From Adineta ricciae (taxonomy: Eukaryota; Rotifera; Eurotatoria; Adinetida; Adinetidae): a stretch of DNA of 64,000 nt. Positions 1 to 12,090 of this stretch are shown here, one piece after another (positions within the stretch are counted from its first letter, which is position 1; the number at the start of each line of letters is the position of its first letter). The position numbers were made by a program, and so were the translations under genes. The DNA is taken from NCBI GenBank assembly GCA_905250025.1, contig CAJNOJ010000440.1, positions 1 to 64,000 on the forward strand, in the 5' to 3' direction. The notes under the pieces are model-generated. The model did no database searches and was not told the origin of the DNA. It was given only the letters and a program-made list of their open reading frames with translations.

Positions 1-135
1 ATAATAGAACAAGAGAGCTTATTTTTCCTTAGGTGGTCTAATTATTCTTTCCTTCGATATACAATATGATATTTAATGACTGACATATTGTTGATGGCAG
101 TAAACGAAAAGATCAGGGTTAGAGCGAGAACTTAC

Positions 136-411
136 TTCGTAAAACAAGTTTTCCGAAAACATCCGACTGATTGAAGATTGAACAATTCCATCGTTGATTT
201 CGAAACTGATATTGGCATTCGTCAATTGCTTGTCGTAAAGATCGACTAATAATAGTAAATATTTTCGGATTAGTTTGACAGAGATAACGTTGTTCGACAG
301 TTAAAAATGTTAATGAAGAACAGAACGCTTCTTGGTCACTTGAAGTTGACGACCATATTTGAAATGAAGGTAAACTCAGAGACCTTAAATAAAAACAGAT
401 AGACATCATGC
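136..411 (-). CDS. Wnt family ligand, first coding exon (partial gene)
   Basis: Secreted Wnt signalling ligand. The translated exon carries the N-terminal Wnt signature: a tryptophan-serine stretch, then LTVEQRYLC, then the hallmark block ECQYQFRNQRWNCS with its paired cysteines, followed by VFGKLVLR, where Wnt proteins continue into the GTRE-type segment. The exon starts at an acceptor ending at 412 (or at the ATG ATG at 409-404) and stops at a canonical donor (GTAAGT read on the minus strand from 135). The rest of the gene, with most Wnt cysteines and the palmitoylated serine region, would lie before base 1; I could not find the next exon in 1-134. The subfamily cannot be named from this exon. 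The N-terminal residues are only weakly signal-like, so a preceding exon is possible. Confidence 0.85.
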
Positions 412-3155
412 CTGTAAGGGTATCATTATTTTCGAAAAAATGACGTTAATGTTTTCTAACTCGTTTATCTATCGTCAAGATCTCTTAATTAAATAGACCA
501 AAGAAATATCAAGAATATTTACCACCAAAATGCTGAACTAGCTTGGATCAGAAGAACGAAAGTAAAGAGGATTTGTTGTTGTTGTTGTTGCCGAAATAGA
601 TACATGATATGTGATGTTGTGTACGAATGATTAAATTTGAATTAGTAGTATAAGTATGTTTATATTTCTATGTGTATATGTTTAAGAATACAAAACGGGA
701 TGAGAGACGAGACAAATTGATGCTTTACTACTATTATGATTACTCTCGTCTTACGTGTGTCGTTGTCGAGAATACAATAATGATGACAGGCAGACTTGTG
801 CGCAGTGTTTATGTATGTATGTATCGATCAAAACTATGGTGTGACGACAGAAGAAGAAGAAGGAGAGAAGAAGCGAACATTTTTCTTCTTTTCTGTGCTT
901 ACGGGAGAGAGAGAGAGAGGGAAAGGAAGCCAGTCTATGGACAGATATTTTCTTTCTTTAACGACGAAAAAGAGGAGAGAATAGAAGAGAGGGAGAGAGA
1001 GAGGGGGACAAGGTGAAAGTGATATAGTCTCAATTAGCGAGGTGTGTATAGATTTCATTCGAAGAAAAAAAAGAAAACTGTTGATTGGCTTTTCTTGGAG
1101 AAATCAAAATTAGTTATCTTAGAATGTAGTCAACAGTAAAAAATGAAGAAGAAAACGAAGGAAATACAATGATGGAGTGAACATCCGGTGTTCGTTGAAA
1201 CTTCTATATGCAATTTCTCCCTGAATGTAAAGCACTTGAAATTGTTTGCTTACTGATCGCATATTCATATTTCCGATTCTCTCTCGTTCTTTTTTTGCTT
1301 CTATCGAAATTCATTGAATCGTCAAGAGTATGAGAGCTAGGCTGAGACTAGACTAAACCGCATATCACAACACCTAGATGGACGAAAACAAAAATGTCTG
1401 AACTATTGATTTGATTTAATAAAAATACAAGAGAGAAGTTCATTTGATTTTCTTTCGATTGTTCATTGAACAACTTTAATCTTTTTGTCTGGCCGGTACT
1501 CAAATTATCTTGTTAATCGTCAACTTATACAAGCCTCCCTCTGTGTATATATCATCAAAGACAAAACGATGATGAACAAGAAGAAGAAGAAGATCCCATG
1601 TTGAGCTACTGTATTGGTTCACTGAGCGAAAATGTATTATGTCAAAATTGGTCTATGATTGTGCACACATAAGCAGGCCTGCTTAATATCATCATAATCA
1701 TCATCATTATTGCATCTGTCCTCTTTCTCGATTTCTCATCATCAGTATGTCTTTGAAAAATTCAACAGCTGTCTTGCTCGCAGTGACTATGTTAGATCAT
1801 CTTTGAACGAGATTTTTTTGGCACCAAATACAACAAACGAGCGGCCAATATGTTGTTAATATGTGCATGTGTCGAGGCATGATAATGTTCATATAACAAA
1901 TAGTAAAATATGCACATAAAAGAGAAAAAAAAAGAGAACAAAGAGCAAATGACTAATGCGCGAACAGAACTTTTGACGAACAATTTAGGCACGCTGATAC
2001 CAGCTTGTAAAAGATTAAAAGGAAAATTCGTGTAAATATGCTGTTTTTATTTCCTGTCACTTGAATAACATTGTCATCGATGAACGAGGTGAGAAAAGAT
2101 TCGTTCGAGGATGAACGTCAAATAGATTAGTTTTCTTCTGTATACAATTGATTCATATCGCACATAAACGGCTTAATTTGATTTCGATAACATCATGTTG
2201 TTGTTAGAAACAAGGAGATAGGTAAACAGACAAGAATGACGATTATCTAATCGAAGATTTCAAAATAATCATTCTATTTTGAAATTATTCCAACTCGGTT
2301 GTATTCGATTCACGATCTCGTACTGATCGTAATCGTTTTTTGATTTAATTCACGCCGTTTTTCATGTGTTATACTATTTAACGATTAAATAATCAGTTGC
2401 ATATTCAATGAATTCTCTTTTACTGCTTGTGATTCGAATCAAACATTGCAAAAAAAAAAGAGAAAATGCGAACAGTGCAATACAAATATACATCAATGAT
2501 AAATTAGAATATCAATGAAAGAAAAAGTAAATAGTACCTGAATGAGTGCGAAAAGATATTCGTATTGTTCAATCTGAGTTATAGATGATTATTTGATACA
2601 TACAGCTATCTTTTGTTATACGAATAAATATCTTGATATTGATGTGTCTTACGATCAACGGTGGTGATCGATCGGTTTGATCGCGTGCAATATTAATTGA
2701 TAGGCAGATCAGTCGTCCTCCTATGATTGACGAAATTTAATTGTAGACACAAAACTAATCGTATTCATATGCATTCTAGAAGGTGAAAAGATTTTACTAC
2801 TATATCATGTATTCTCTGATTAGAAGACCTCCGTGACTATCAAGTCATTCAGTATACTAAAACTAAAAGATTAATTATATGAATCTCTTCAGAAAATAGC
2901 GTCATCTGTCGTACTTACTCAATAACTATTTTCCAATCATATAGACCAGGCCAGCCGTTATGTGTCATGAATTTCGTCATCACCTTCTTTTAACGATTTG
3001 CATTGTATATAAAGGTTCGAAAGGTTTATTTTTCTGAACGAGTATGAATGCAAACGAGATGAGTACGTGGCAGTGAAATGGAATCTCTCAACTATCGTCC
3101 TGGCTAAGATAATGTATTGGAAACACAATGATTGCTATATTTCAGACTAAGAAAA
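412..3155. other. Non-coding spacer between Wnt and POLH
   Basis: No protein family recognised on either strand. It contains a GTT run at about 573-590, a purine-rich GA/GAGA tract at about 850-1010 which produces long spurious reading frames on both strands, and scattered CTT/GAA tracts. It lies upstream of both the minus-strand Wnt exon and the plus-strand polymerase gene, so it may hold regulatory sequence for both, but I see no specific element. Confidence 0.6.
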
Positions 3156-5758
3156 ATGAATGTCGATCATCGGGTAATTGCATTGATTGATATGGATTGT
3201 TTTTATGTTCAAGTCGAACAAAGACTACAACCTGAGTTTCTTGGTAAACCATGTGGTGTAGCTCAATATTACACATGGAAAGGGGGTGGGTATGTATATC
3301 TCAATGAATAAGCGACAAATATGAAGAAACATCTATTTAGTCTTATTGCTGTTAATTATGAAGCTCGAGATTTCGGTGTAAAACGAGGTAATACGAAAGG
3401 TTTTCAGTATTGACAAAGGAACATTCTAATCATGTAGGCATGCGAGGCGAACAAGCAAAAGAACTATGCCCCGATTTTCACGTTTTTCATGTTCAAGAAG
3501 TGAACGGAAAAGCAAATTTAACTCGGTAAGATTTTTATTTATCTATCGAGTATAGCCTTTATTTACAATATCACGCAAAAGCAATTTGACAGCTTGTAGT
3601 GAAAATTACACATCGAACTACTACTTTTCACAACAGATAAAGGTTGATTAGAGTAATTTTCGATTTAACGAAGGTCACCTTTTTTTTATCATTTGGTTAT
3701 TGAAATTTATTAAGGACAGTCTACGACACATAAGTGTTCGAATCATGCTGATTATAACTGCATAATACACATCGATAATTGTTTACGAATTAAATTCTTG
3801 TCGCGCCGTGCCTATGATTCCAAAGGCCACGGTCATGTTAAGCAGAGATTTATCTATATGTAATACAGATGGAAGGACGGTTTCACATCGTCATTCTCAG
3901 CTAATGAGGTTCACACCAGGGTTAAATGCACTTGATGATATTGTGAGCATCGAGCTCTTTATCGTACTAGCTTTCAATCGAAATCTGAACTAATTCATGT
4001 GTATTTTCTTCTATTCAAGGTACCGAGATGCAAGTGCCGATGTTTTTCGTGTTCTCAATGCCGATTTCAAACTTGTTGAGAAAGCCAGTATTGATGAAGC
4101 TTACCTTGATCTGACTGATGATGTTCAGAAATTAAAAGAGAACAAACCTAATTTAACAATCGATGATTTTCCATCAACACATCTGGCCAGTTGCACAACG
4201 AAAAATGAAGATGAACGTGTAGAAGCAATCGAAAACTGGCTAAAGAATAGTCAATCAGATGATGGAAATCGAAATCTCGATCTAGTTCTTGGGGCTTATC
4301 TTGTCGAAGGAATTCGAAAGAAAATCAAAGAAGAAACTGGATTCTTCTGTTCTGCTGGTATCGCGAGAAACAAAGTAATCCCTTTTGTACATCATTATCC
4401 ATATCTTAAACTTGATTATTCTAGGTTTTAGCAAAATTATGCTGCGGTTTTAATAAACCACGAAAACAAACTATATTTTCCACTTCGGACATTGATTGCG
4501 TGTTCGATAAGACACCGGTCCAGAAAATGTAAGAAAGAACAGCGTCTTTACAAGGTTTTTTATTCGATAGTTTCAGTCAAGGTTTGGGCGGCAAAACCGG
4601 TGAACGCGTTACTGAATTATTTCAAGTCGATTATATTGGTCAATTAAGAAAATACTCACTCGATGGACTTCAAACATCTCTTGGTGACAAAGACGGTTGT
4701 TGGTTGTACAATTTAATTCGAGGCATTGAGACTACACCTGTAAATAGTCGAAATCTGTACAAATCAATTTCAGCAAGTAAAAACTTTCCAGGCAAAACAT
4801 CGTTAGATACTAATGAAAAAGTAAGCTTCAGATTCGAAGACATATGTTCAATTCTATTTCAACTATGTTAGGTCCGTACTTGGTGTCATAATCTAGCTGA
4901 AGAAGTTTTTAATCGGTTAGAAAAAGATCGAGCAGAGGTACTGTCTATGATATGAATTCGCTCTATCTTGAAGTTAAACGAGGATTTTCCTAGAATAAAC
5001 GCCGTGCAAAACTCTTAACCGTTACATGTACAACGACGACGAACGAAACAATTGCACGTTCTTGTCCATTAAATGAATATTCAATCGATCGATTTGCCAA
5101 TGATGCATATCGTATACTGAAACAATTCAATAAAAGTGCATCAGGATCCAATGTTTATTCGCCAGCGATTATCAATCTTGGTATTGGCGCCGGAAAGTTT
5201 CTCGATAGTGTCAATACAAAATCCATTGCGGATCTATTTTCGAGACAGACGTCGAAAATGGAATCAACGGGAAATACGCTCAATATGCAAGAGTCAGAGC
5301 AGGCAGATGAAGAAAGTGACGATGATGCTGAAACTGTTACACAGAAGCCAGCAGTAACAACAAGCTCACCAATGAAAGGTGATTTTTTTCGAAAGTTTCA
5401 GCAGAATGAAGAACGGTTAAAAACTCCGCTCAAGCCTGAACCAAAACCAAGTTCATCGATAACATCTTTCTTCTCACGTTATTCAACAAATGAAAACAGT
5501 GCTCAGTCGTCGCCGGACAAATCCGATGATCGATATGTAACTTGTTCGAAATGTAACAAATCAATTTTAGCATGGGATATGCCCGAACACGAAGATTTTC
5601 ATTTTGCACGTGAATTACAAATGGAGGAAAACAAAAATTCCTATCAAACATTAGTCGTACCGAAGCCAACAAAACCGATTAAGCGCAAGAATGAAACACA
5701 ACCAAGTAATAACAATCAAACACTTGATGCATTTATTAATAAGAAACCGAAAAATTAA
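3156..5758 (+). CDS. POLH: DNA polymerase eta (Y-family translesion polymerase)
   Basis: Translesion DNA polymerase that copies past UV lesions. Eight exons joined by hand: 3156-3289, 3341-3387, 3438-3525, 4020-4374, 4425-4528, 4577-4820, 4872-4937, 4994-5758. The palm metal-binding motifs are intact: DMDCFYVQVE near the N-terminus and SIDEAYLDL further in. WKGGGLIAVNYEARDFGVKR and KANLTRYRDAS match the polymerase eta fingers and palm rather than iota or kappa. The C-terminus has a UBZ ubiquitin-binding zinc finger (CSKCNKS...HEDFH, C2H2), an FF-type REV1-interacting motif (GDFFRKF) and a terminal PIP-like motif QTLDAFI in which the second aromatic is replaced by isoleucine. The 494-bp intron 3 is long for this locus; its open frame at 3808-3993 is not coding. 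The ATG follows an AG acceptor-like site, so a 5' UTR intron or spliced leader is possible. Confidence 0.95.
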
Positions 5759-5914
5759 TAGTAGTGAATCGTGTTGTATTATTATATGAAATCACATATG
5801 TTCTGAATGTGTCGAAAATTCTATAGATTATTGAGTGTTATCTTCTTTTCTAGATTATCTTACCTAATTCTATGCATAAAATAGAATATGTTCCGTATTT
5901 TTTAACTATTGACT

Positions 5915-7508
5915 ATGCCTGTATCGATATTGGATTTACCCGATGATATCTTACTAGAATTCTGTTGTGGATATCTATCCGTACAGGATTTATGTCACTT
6001 GGAGCAAGTGTGTCGACAATTTTATTCGTTACTTAATTCTTATACTTCACCCTGGAAGCGAATTCTTGTCAAATTAACGAATGTTTCGTTTTCTCAATTG
6101 AAAAATGCTATCGGCTGTCCAGCATTTGAAGTAAGACAAATAGATGAATTTGTCCCTAGCTAATTATTCATTTTTGTTTAGAACATTTACCAAAAACCTT
6201 CAATCATATCCCATCCATTCCATCTCCCACCCGAATATCAACACGAAATTCTGTTTAATCGTTCCAATGAGTTGCCTTCTATTCTTTCAGTCGATTATCG
6301 TCGACCATCTAATCAATTAGTTTCTTGTTCGAAAGTTGATTGTGATGTACGTCGTTTTGCGAACGATTACCGCAGTCGAATACCATTAGCATTCCGTTGG
6401 AACAGTGAAAATAATTACGTAAATCATACTTTGATTAAATTTGTTCGTCGAACTCAAACTTCATTACTTCAATACGATGAACATAATCATCATCTTTGGT
6501 TTTGCAAGGATGGTGCACTGCAATGCTTGAATCTATCAACGAATCAAATTCAGTATTCATATGAATATGAACACGATGATGTACTCTGCTATAAAGTCTA
6601 TGATCGACATCTAATTGCTCTGGCAAATGGAAATTCGTTGAGAATCATTTGTCGACAAACGAACGATGTTCATACATGTGACAATAATCAAAGCATTGCT
6701 TCTGCTGATAGTAAATGGAATGACATACTTTCCTTAGACGTTTACTCCAACGATCAAGAAAGGTATTTGATGATCAATGGCTCACGTGACCACTCTGTTT
6801 CGAGTAAGTTGATTAAGTTGATGTTTTACGATTCTGAAAGCACTTTCTATTCTAAGTACGCACCTTTGATATGTCTTCACAAGTTCATCAAATGATCTGG
6901 AGCACCAGAGTTGACGATCGTGTTCTGTGTAGTCGATTCACTAGTGATGGACAGCATTTCTTAATTGGTACTGGTAGTAGAACGAATATTTATCCGTTGG
7001 TGTTATTCAATACTGAAAGAGCTCAACCAATTCATGTAAGTTCATCTTCTTTTGCAATAAAACTAATTCATTTAATTTCAACTAGGTCTATGATGCAAAC
7101 TATCGTGTTGGTGCTGGAGTACGTTGTATCGAATGGGTTTCATCGAATGTTTTCATCGCTGCTGGTTTCGATAGTCAATACAAGGAATTTGATTTACGTA
7201 CAGGCATGTGTCACTATACATTCGATGATGAATTCGGCAATGATTATTGTTCGCTGGCTGTTTCCGCTGATCAAAATAGTGTATCAAACGGCATTGTACT
7301 TGGTTGTAATCGTCATTCAACTATTCGTCTTGTTAATCGTAGACAACGACAACTACAAAAGGTCTTTTTTGTTTCCACACAAGTTAGTCCGGTACATAGC
7401 TTGGCTATAACACCGGAGTATCTATTTGCATCGGTGGATCGATCTATTGTTGCATTGGATTTTACAAAAAACAATAGACAATTACCTCAAGTTCATTACA
7501 GATTTTAA
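5915..7508 (+). CDS. FBXW4: F-box/WD-repeat protein, FBXW4 (dactylin) type
   Basis: Substrate adaptor of an SCF ubiquitin ligase. Exons 5915-6130, 6182-6803, 6857-7035, 7086-7508. An F-box occupies the first 45 residues (ILDLPDDILLEF...LCHLEQVCRQFYSLL). The rest is a degenerate WD propeller. Its last part, with RVGAGVRCIEW, FDLRTGMCHYTF, IRLVNRRQRQL and a C-terminal LDF, follows the vertebrate FBXW4 C-terminus block by block. The first ATG is 5915; an upstream in-frame TTG is not used here. It begins 157 bp after the POLH stop on the same strand. The family assignment is by recognised similarity of the last two exons; the middle portion is divergent. Confidence 0.82.
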
Positions 7509-7768
7509 ATTTTTTGTGACGACTTTGTTTTCAATGAATTTGTTAAAATACATCGAATATCAAACTTTTGCGATATAAAATGATATTCTATCTGACAATC
7601 AACTCCAGTGCTAAACTTGAGGGTGAGGGTGCATGTATGTGAGAGAGGGAGAAAGTAAACATGTCATGTCCTTTCGATGAGTGAGAATATCCATTAAAAA
7701 ACAATCTTGCAACGTTTACTTAGATGTCGTCATCAAAGTGTACCTCTAAACAATTTGATAATTGGTAA

Positions 7769-9267
7769 CAAAATAAATTCGATCTCTACTTGAATACTTA
7801 CTCAAAACATCATGACTACATCAACTACATATGTCCATTGGAAAATCCATTTCCATTCTTTAATACACAATTTCAAACTAAATCTGATCAGAAAAATCCT
7901 TTGCGAATCAAATTCTACCAACAAGCAAATGCATTGCTCCCTGAAAATCTGCATATTCTACTAACAACATCATTAACTGCTAATCGTTCATTAACGAAAC
8001 AAGTCGATGTTAACAATATTCTCATTGATAGTTTACTCGATTATGCTTATACAAAATGGAATAGTCAAACTCATGAATATCGTTTTGACGAAACACTATT
8101 AAACTATCATCAACAAATCCTTGCACCTCTCCTTAAATATGCATCAAATTATCGCAATATTCATATCTTAGAACGATATGCAAATAAATATCAATCCGAA
8201 TTACCATTAACATTTGGCTATGTTTTAGCACCATCTATGAGTATTTTCAACGAAACATATTTCAATGCGAATGAAAACGATCGAATCGAAAGTATGAAAA
8301 TGATGGATTTATTTGCGAAGTTATTACATAATGGGTAAGAGATTATAGTTGTCGAATATAGATTAATATTCTCTCGTGTTCTTTTAGTAATATCAATATC
8401 AATTCACCTTATTGTAAAGATAATCAATGTGAAGCCAAAGATAAATGGAAAAATGTGTTTCCTGAATCGAATTTTATTCTACTTCGAGGTATTTTTCAAG
8501 CTCTTCTAACTATCTGTTAATCAAACTCATCTTCATATTCTTTTTCTGCCATTTTAGATGGTAATTTCAGTCAAGTAACTGGTCATCATACTCAAGTTCA
8601 TTATCTATTCAACACTCTTATTTCTAATTTAACTGAACATCCATTTGATACGGATTTGTTGAATACATGGAAGACATTGTATGAAGTTTCACATAGTAGA
8701 AATCTTTCAACATATCAATCACTTCATGTTCCATCATCGATATTAACCAAACATTTTTCTCCATTATTCTATTCTCATTTCACCAATCAAAAATATATCT
8801 TTATACTTTCATTAAGTGTATTCATTCTATTATTAATCAACTTCTGTATTTGTATTATTCTATCGAGACGTGGACACGGTTGTCGAAAACGTGAATATAA
8901 TTGTCTCAACAATCATAAACAATTGAATCTGATCAATTCGTCCGAGAATCAACAAAAACAACAACAGCAGCAGCAGCAGAGAGGTGGTTCATCACCTTCG
9001 AGTACGAATAGTAATGGGACAATAACAATTGATTCAACACAACAATTAATTATCAATACGAATTCTCACGAACAAGATCATCGTTCATCACCATTATCAT
9101 CTCTTCTATGTACAACAACAACAACGAATAGTAGTTTTCATAGTACATCACCTGTTGATACAATTCATCCAATAAATATAACGAAGAAAAATGGCATTTT
9201 AAAATGTTCGTCAATGAAGAAAATGAATACACTTGTGTCATCCTCTTTACCTGAAGCTATCGTGTAA
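7769..9267 (+). pseudogene. Neuroligin/cholinesterase-like membrane protein, 5'-truncated
   Basis: C-terminal half of a carboxylesterase-fold adhesion protein. Exons: open frame from about 7769 to 8334, then 8388-8488 and 8558-9267. The first segment matches the end of neuroligin/cholinesterase domains (ILIDSLLDYAYTKW, LPLTFGYVLAPSMSIF, MMDLFAKLLHNG). A stalk, a strongly hydrophobic membrane segment (YIFILSLSVFILLLINFCIC) and a cytoplasmic tail with a glutamine run and C-terminus EAIV follow, which is neuroligin architecture. The N-terminal half of the fold, with the oxyanion and nucleophile-elbow region, is missing. Upstream there is an in-frame stop at 7766, no usable acceptor and no in-frame ATG near the start. 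It is a relic, a rearranged gene or a local assembly loss. It may be transcribed if a distant or trans-spliced start exists. Confidence 0.7.
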
Positions 9268-10337
9268 TTATATATAGAAATAAATGTATTTTTTGTTTGT
9301 TTGTTTTTTCTAACTTCTTCAATAAACATAACTGTTCGGAACAGTCAGAATGTATGAGATGAAAATATTCTATTTTTGAATCATGTTCAAATCAACAATT
9401 TGAACAGAATTTCTAATAGTTGAGTTATCTTAGGAAGTAGATGAGATTGGAAATTGATCTAAAAGTGATTTTTCTTGAACGGAAAACATGAGAAAAAAAG
9501 AATCTGTTAATCCTATGTTCTGTTTATGACTATAGAACAATCCTTGATACGGACATCGACTACAATCACAGATGTCACGTTCAATGATAAGTTTGAGATA
9601 TCTCTACGTATCCTTTTCATCATCACTCCATCAATCTTGACGAACAGGTCTGTAAATGTTATATTCATTTACGTTAAGGTAAAACTCTTCGAGAAGAGAT
9701 GACAATTTAACGAAATATGACAACCTATAGTAATTTGATTGAAGTATAATTTGTTGTGATAGTTTTTTGTCTAGTACAAATAACAGAAGACGTTCTATTT
9801 ACAGAACTTGTCTATGTCTTTAACAATATATGACTTTAACTAAGTATTCATATGTCCTTGAATGACAATCATGTCTTTCCTGTTATTCAATTCAAACACA
9901 AATGGTATTTGATGTGTTAAATATTTTGGAAATATTAACAGATGAGTACAAAATCTTCCGCAAGGTCATATACAGTCGGCTATTTTGTATGTTTCATATC
10001 GATATATTGCTGATCGTCCTTAAGGCCCGTCAAACTCTAATGACAGGTTGTTCACTAGTTTTCTAGAGAGTATGAGTGACCATTTTTGTTTCGAGATGAA
10101 AGTGCGCAGTGAATTGGTTTGTTTTATAGGGCGATGTTTTTTTTTCTCGTTAGTATCGAAAGAAAGAATAACATTATATTTTTCTCTCCATTTTTTTAAT
10201 CTTAGTGATGTTTTATTTGAATAAATACAAGAAAAATGTAAAGAATTTTCAGTCTGTAAAACAAACTTTCTCTTTACATTTTCCTGCATAAATAACACGT
10301 GAATTTACTTTCAATCTCCCTATTATTGTCAATTAAA
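9268..10337. other. Non-coding spacer, with first copy of the LITAF upstream repeat
   Basis: No gene recognised up to the LITAF ATG. Bases 9799-10337 recur nearly unchanged at 10963-11501 (fixed offset 1164 bp), so this is the upstream half of the tandem duplication described below. Bases 9268-9798 show only AT-rich sequence. Confidence 0.7.
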
Positions 10338-10806
10338 ATGAACAAGAATTATCAAGAGTCTCCACCGTCGTACCGTAGGTTCCGTTTATTTATTAAATTC
10401 ATCGATTAAAATGATTTCACTTCTAGAAGCTTATCGGGAAAAACCTTCTGCTCCTTATTCACCATTAATCACCTATGAAAGACTATCAACAGACGAGAGA
10501 ATCGAACATAGTCGGACCCTGGGCTACAACGAAGCAGATTTGGCTATGATTTCGGATCAAAATCTTCGGTCTGTTTCAGTAGGTCATGAGCCCGTACAAT
10601 GTACTTGTTCGAACTGTCATTCCTCGGTCGTCACCCTCGTAAAGCAAACACCAGGGTTATTAGTATGGCTTCTCTGCCTTCTTATAATCATTGTCGGCTG
10701 TTGGCTTGGCTGCTGTTTGATACCGTTCTGTGTACGTGGAATCAAAAATACTCAACATTACTGTCCAAATTGCAAAGTATTAATTGGTGAATATCGTCCG
10801 TTATAA
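10338..10806 (+). CDS. LITAF-domain (SIMPLE/CDIP-like) protein, copy 1
   Basis: Small endosomal/lysosomal zinc-binding membrane protein. Two exons, 10338-10374 and 10427-10806, give 138 residues. The N-terminus has a PPSY motif (PPxY, the NEDD4-family WW ligand common in LITAF proteins). The LITAF domain is complete: CTCSNC, a hydrophobic insertion (LLVWLLCLLIIIVGCWLGCC) and HYCPNC. The intron is defined by donor GTAGGT at 10375 and acceptor CTAG ending at 10426, which joins PPSY to QAYREK in frame. An alternative in-frame ATG at 10411 lies inside the intron and would lose the PPxY. The next gene is a near-identical tandem copy. Confidence 0.88.
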
Positions 10807-10886
10807 TCTCAACTAGATTTCATAAATATATTGATCAACATAAATAGTGTTCGAGCGTCTTTTATAATCAAATGTCCATATAAACA

Positions 10887-10962
10887 NNNNNNNNNNNNNN
10901 NNNNNNNNNNNNNNNNNNNNNNNNNNNNNNNNNNNNNNNNNNNNNNNNNNNNNNNNNNNNNN
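10887..10962. other. Assembly gap of 76 N
   Basis: Run of 76 N lying exactly between the two LITAF repeat units. The sequence after the gap begins at the point corresponding to base 9799 of the first unit, so the true distance and even the tandem order of the copies are uncertain. Confidence 0.99.
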
Positions 10963-11501
10963 TTACAGAACTTGTCTATGTCTTTAACAATATATGACTT
11001 TAACCAAGTATTCATATGTCCTTGAATGACAATCATGTCTTTCCTGTTATTCAATTCAAACACAAATGTTATTTGATGTGTTAAATATTTTGGAAAAATT
11101 AACAAATAAGTATAAATTCTTCCACAAGGTCATATACAGTCGACTATTTTGTATGTTTGATATCGATATATTGGTGATCGTCCCTAAAGACCGTCAGACT
11201 CTATTGACAGGTTATTCACTAATGTTCTACAGAGTATGAGTAATCATTTTTGTTTCGAGATGAAAGTGCACAATGAATTGGTTTATTTCATAGGGCGATG
11301 TTTTTTTTTTCTCGTTAGTATCGAAAGAAAGAATAACATTATATTTTTCTCTCCACTTTTTTATCTTGGTGATGTTTTATTTGAATAAATAGAAGAAAAA
11401 TGTAAAGAATTTTCAGTCTGCAAAACAAACTTTCTCTTTGCATTTTCCTACATAAATAACACGTGAATTTACTTTCAACTTCTCTATTATTGTCTATTCA
11501 A

Positions 11502-11970
11502 ATGAACAAGAATTATCAAGAATCTCCACCGTCGTACCGTAGGTTCCGTTTATTTATTAAATTCATCGATTAAAATGATTTCATTCTCAGAAGCTTGTCA
11601 GGAAAAACCTTCTGCACCTCGTTCACCATTGATCACCTATGAAAGACTATCAACAGACGAGAGAATCGAACACAGCCGATTCATGGGCTACAATGAAGCA
11701 GATTTGGCTATGATTTCGGATCAAGATCTTCGGTCTGTTTCAGTAGGTCATGAGCCCGTACAATGTATTTGTTCAAATTGTCGTTCCTCGGTCGTCACCC
11801 TCGTAAAGCAAACACCAGGATTATTAGTTTGGCTTCTCTGCCTTCTTATAATCATCGTCGGCTGCTGGCTTGGCTGCTGTCTGATACCATTTTGTATACG
11901 TGGAATAAAAAATACTCAACATTACTGTCCAAATTGCAAAGTATTAATTGGTGAATATCGTCCGTTATAA
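11502..11970 (+). CDS. LITAF-domain protein, copy 2
   Basis: Second copy of the same two-exon gene: 11502-11538 and 11591-11970, the same exon lengths (37 and 380 nt) and the same intron position. The protein keeps PPSY, the paired CxxC/HxCPxC zinc ligands and the hydrophobic insert. It differs from copy 1 by scattered substitutions, for example QACQEKPSAP for QAYREKPSAP, and CICSNCRSS for CTCSNCHSS. Upstream and downstream flanks are also duplicated. It could be a recent tandem paralog or the other allele/homoeolog placed in series by scaffolding. Confidence 0.88.
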
Positions 11971-12090
11971 TCTCAACTAGATTTCATATATATATATATA
12001 TTGATCAACATAAATAGTGTTCGACAGTCTTTTATAATAAAATATTCATATAAACAAATATTGATATATGTGAACTAATCCATAAATTGA

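Larger units (their letters stand above)
9799..12056. repeat. Tandem duplication of about 1.16 kb containing the LITAF gene
   Basis: Unit 1 spans about 9799-10886 and unit 2 about 10963-12056, aligned at a constant offset of 1164 bp through promoter, exon 1, intron, exon 2 and 3' flank. Differences are scattered point changes plus a longer TA run after the second stop codon (11986-12001). The N gap lies between the units. Confidence 0.9.

Noticed and set aside
672..1058. Long overlapping open frames on both strands
   Set aside because: Arise from a GA/CT-rich low-complexity tract; no family features, and the strands mirror each other.
3808..3993. 61-codon open frame within POLH
   Set aside because: Lies inside intron 3; the exons on both sides join in frame and match polymerase eta without it.
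7734..7764. Short first exon (ATGTCGTCATC...) for the neuroligin-like gene
   Set aside because: A GT donor is present, but no acceptor downstream gives a frame joining the esterase segment; the only candidate creates a stop.
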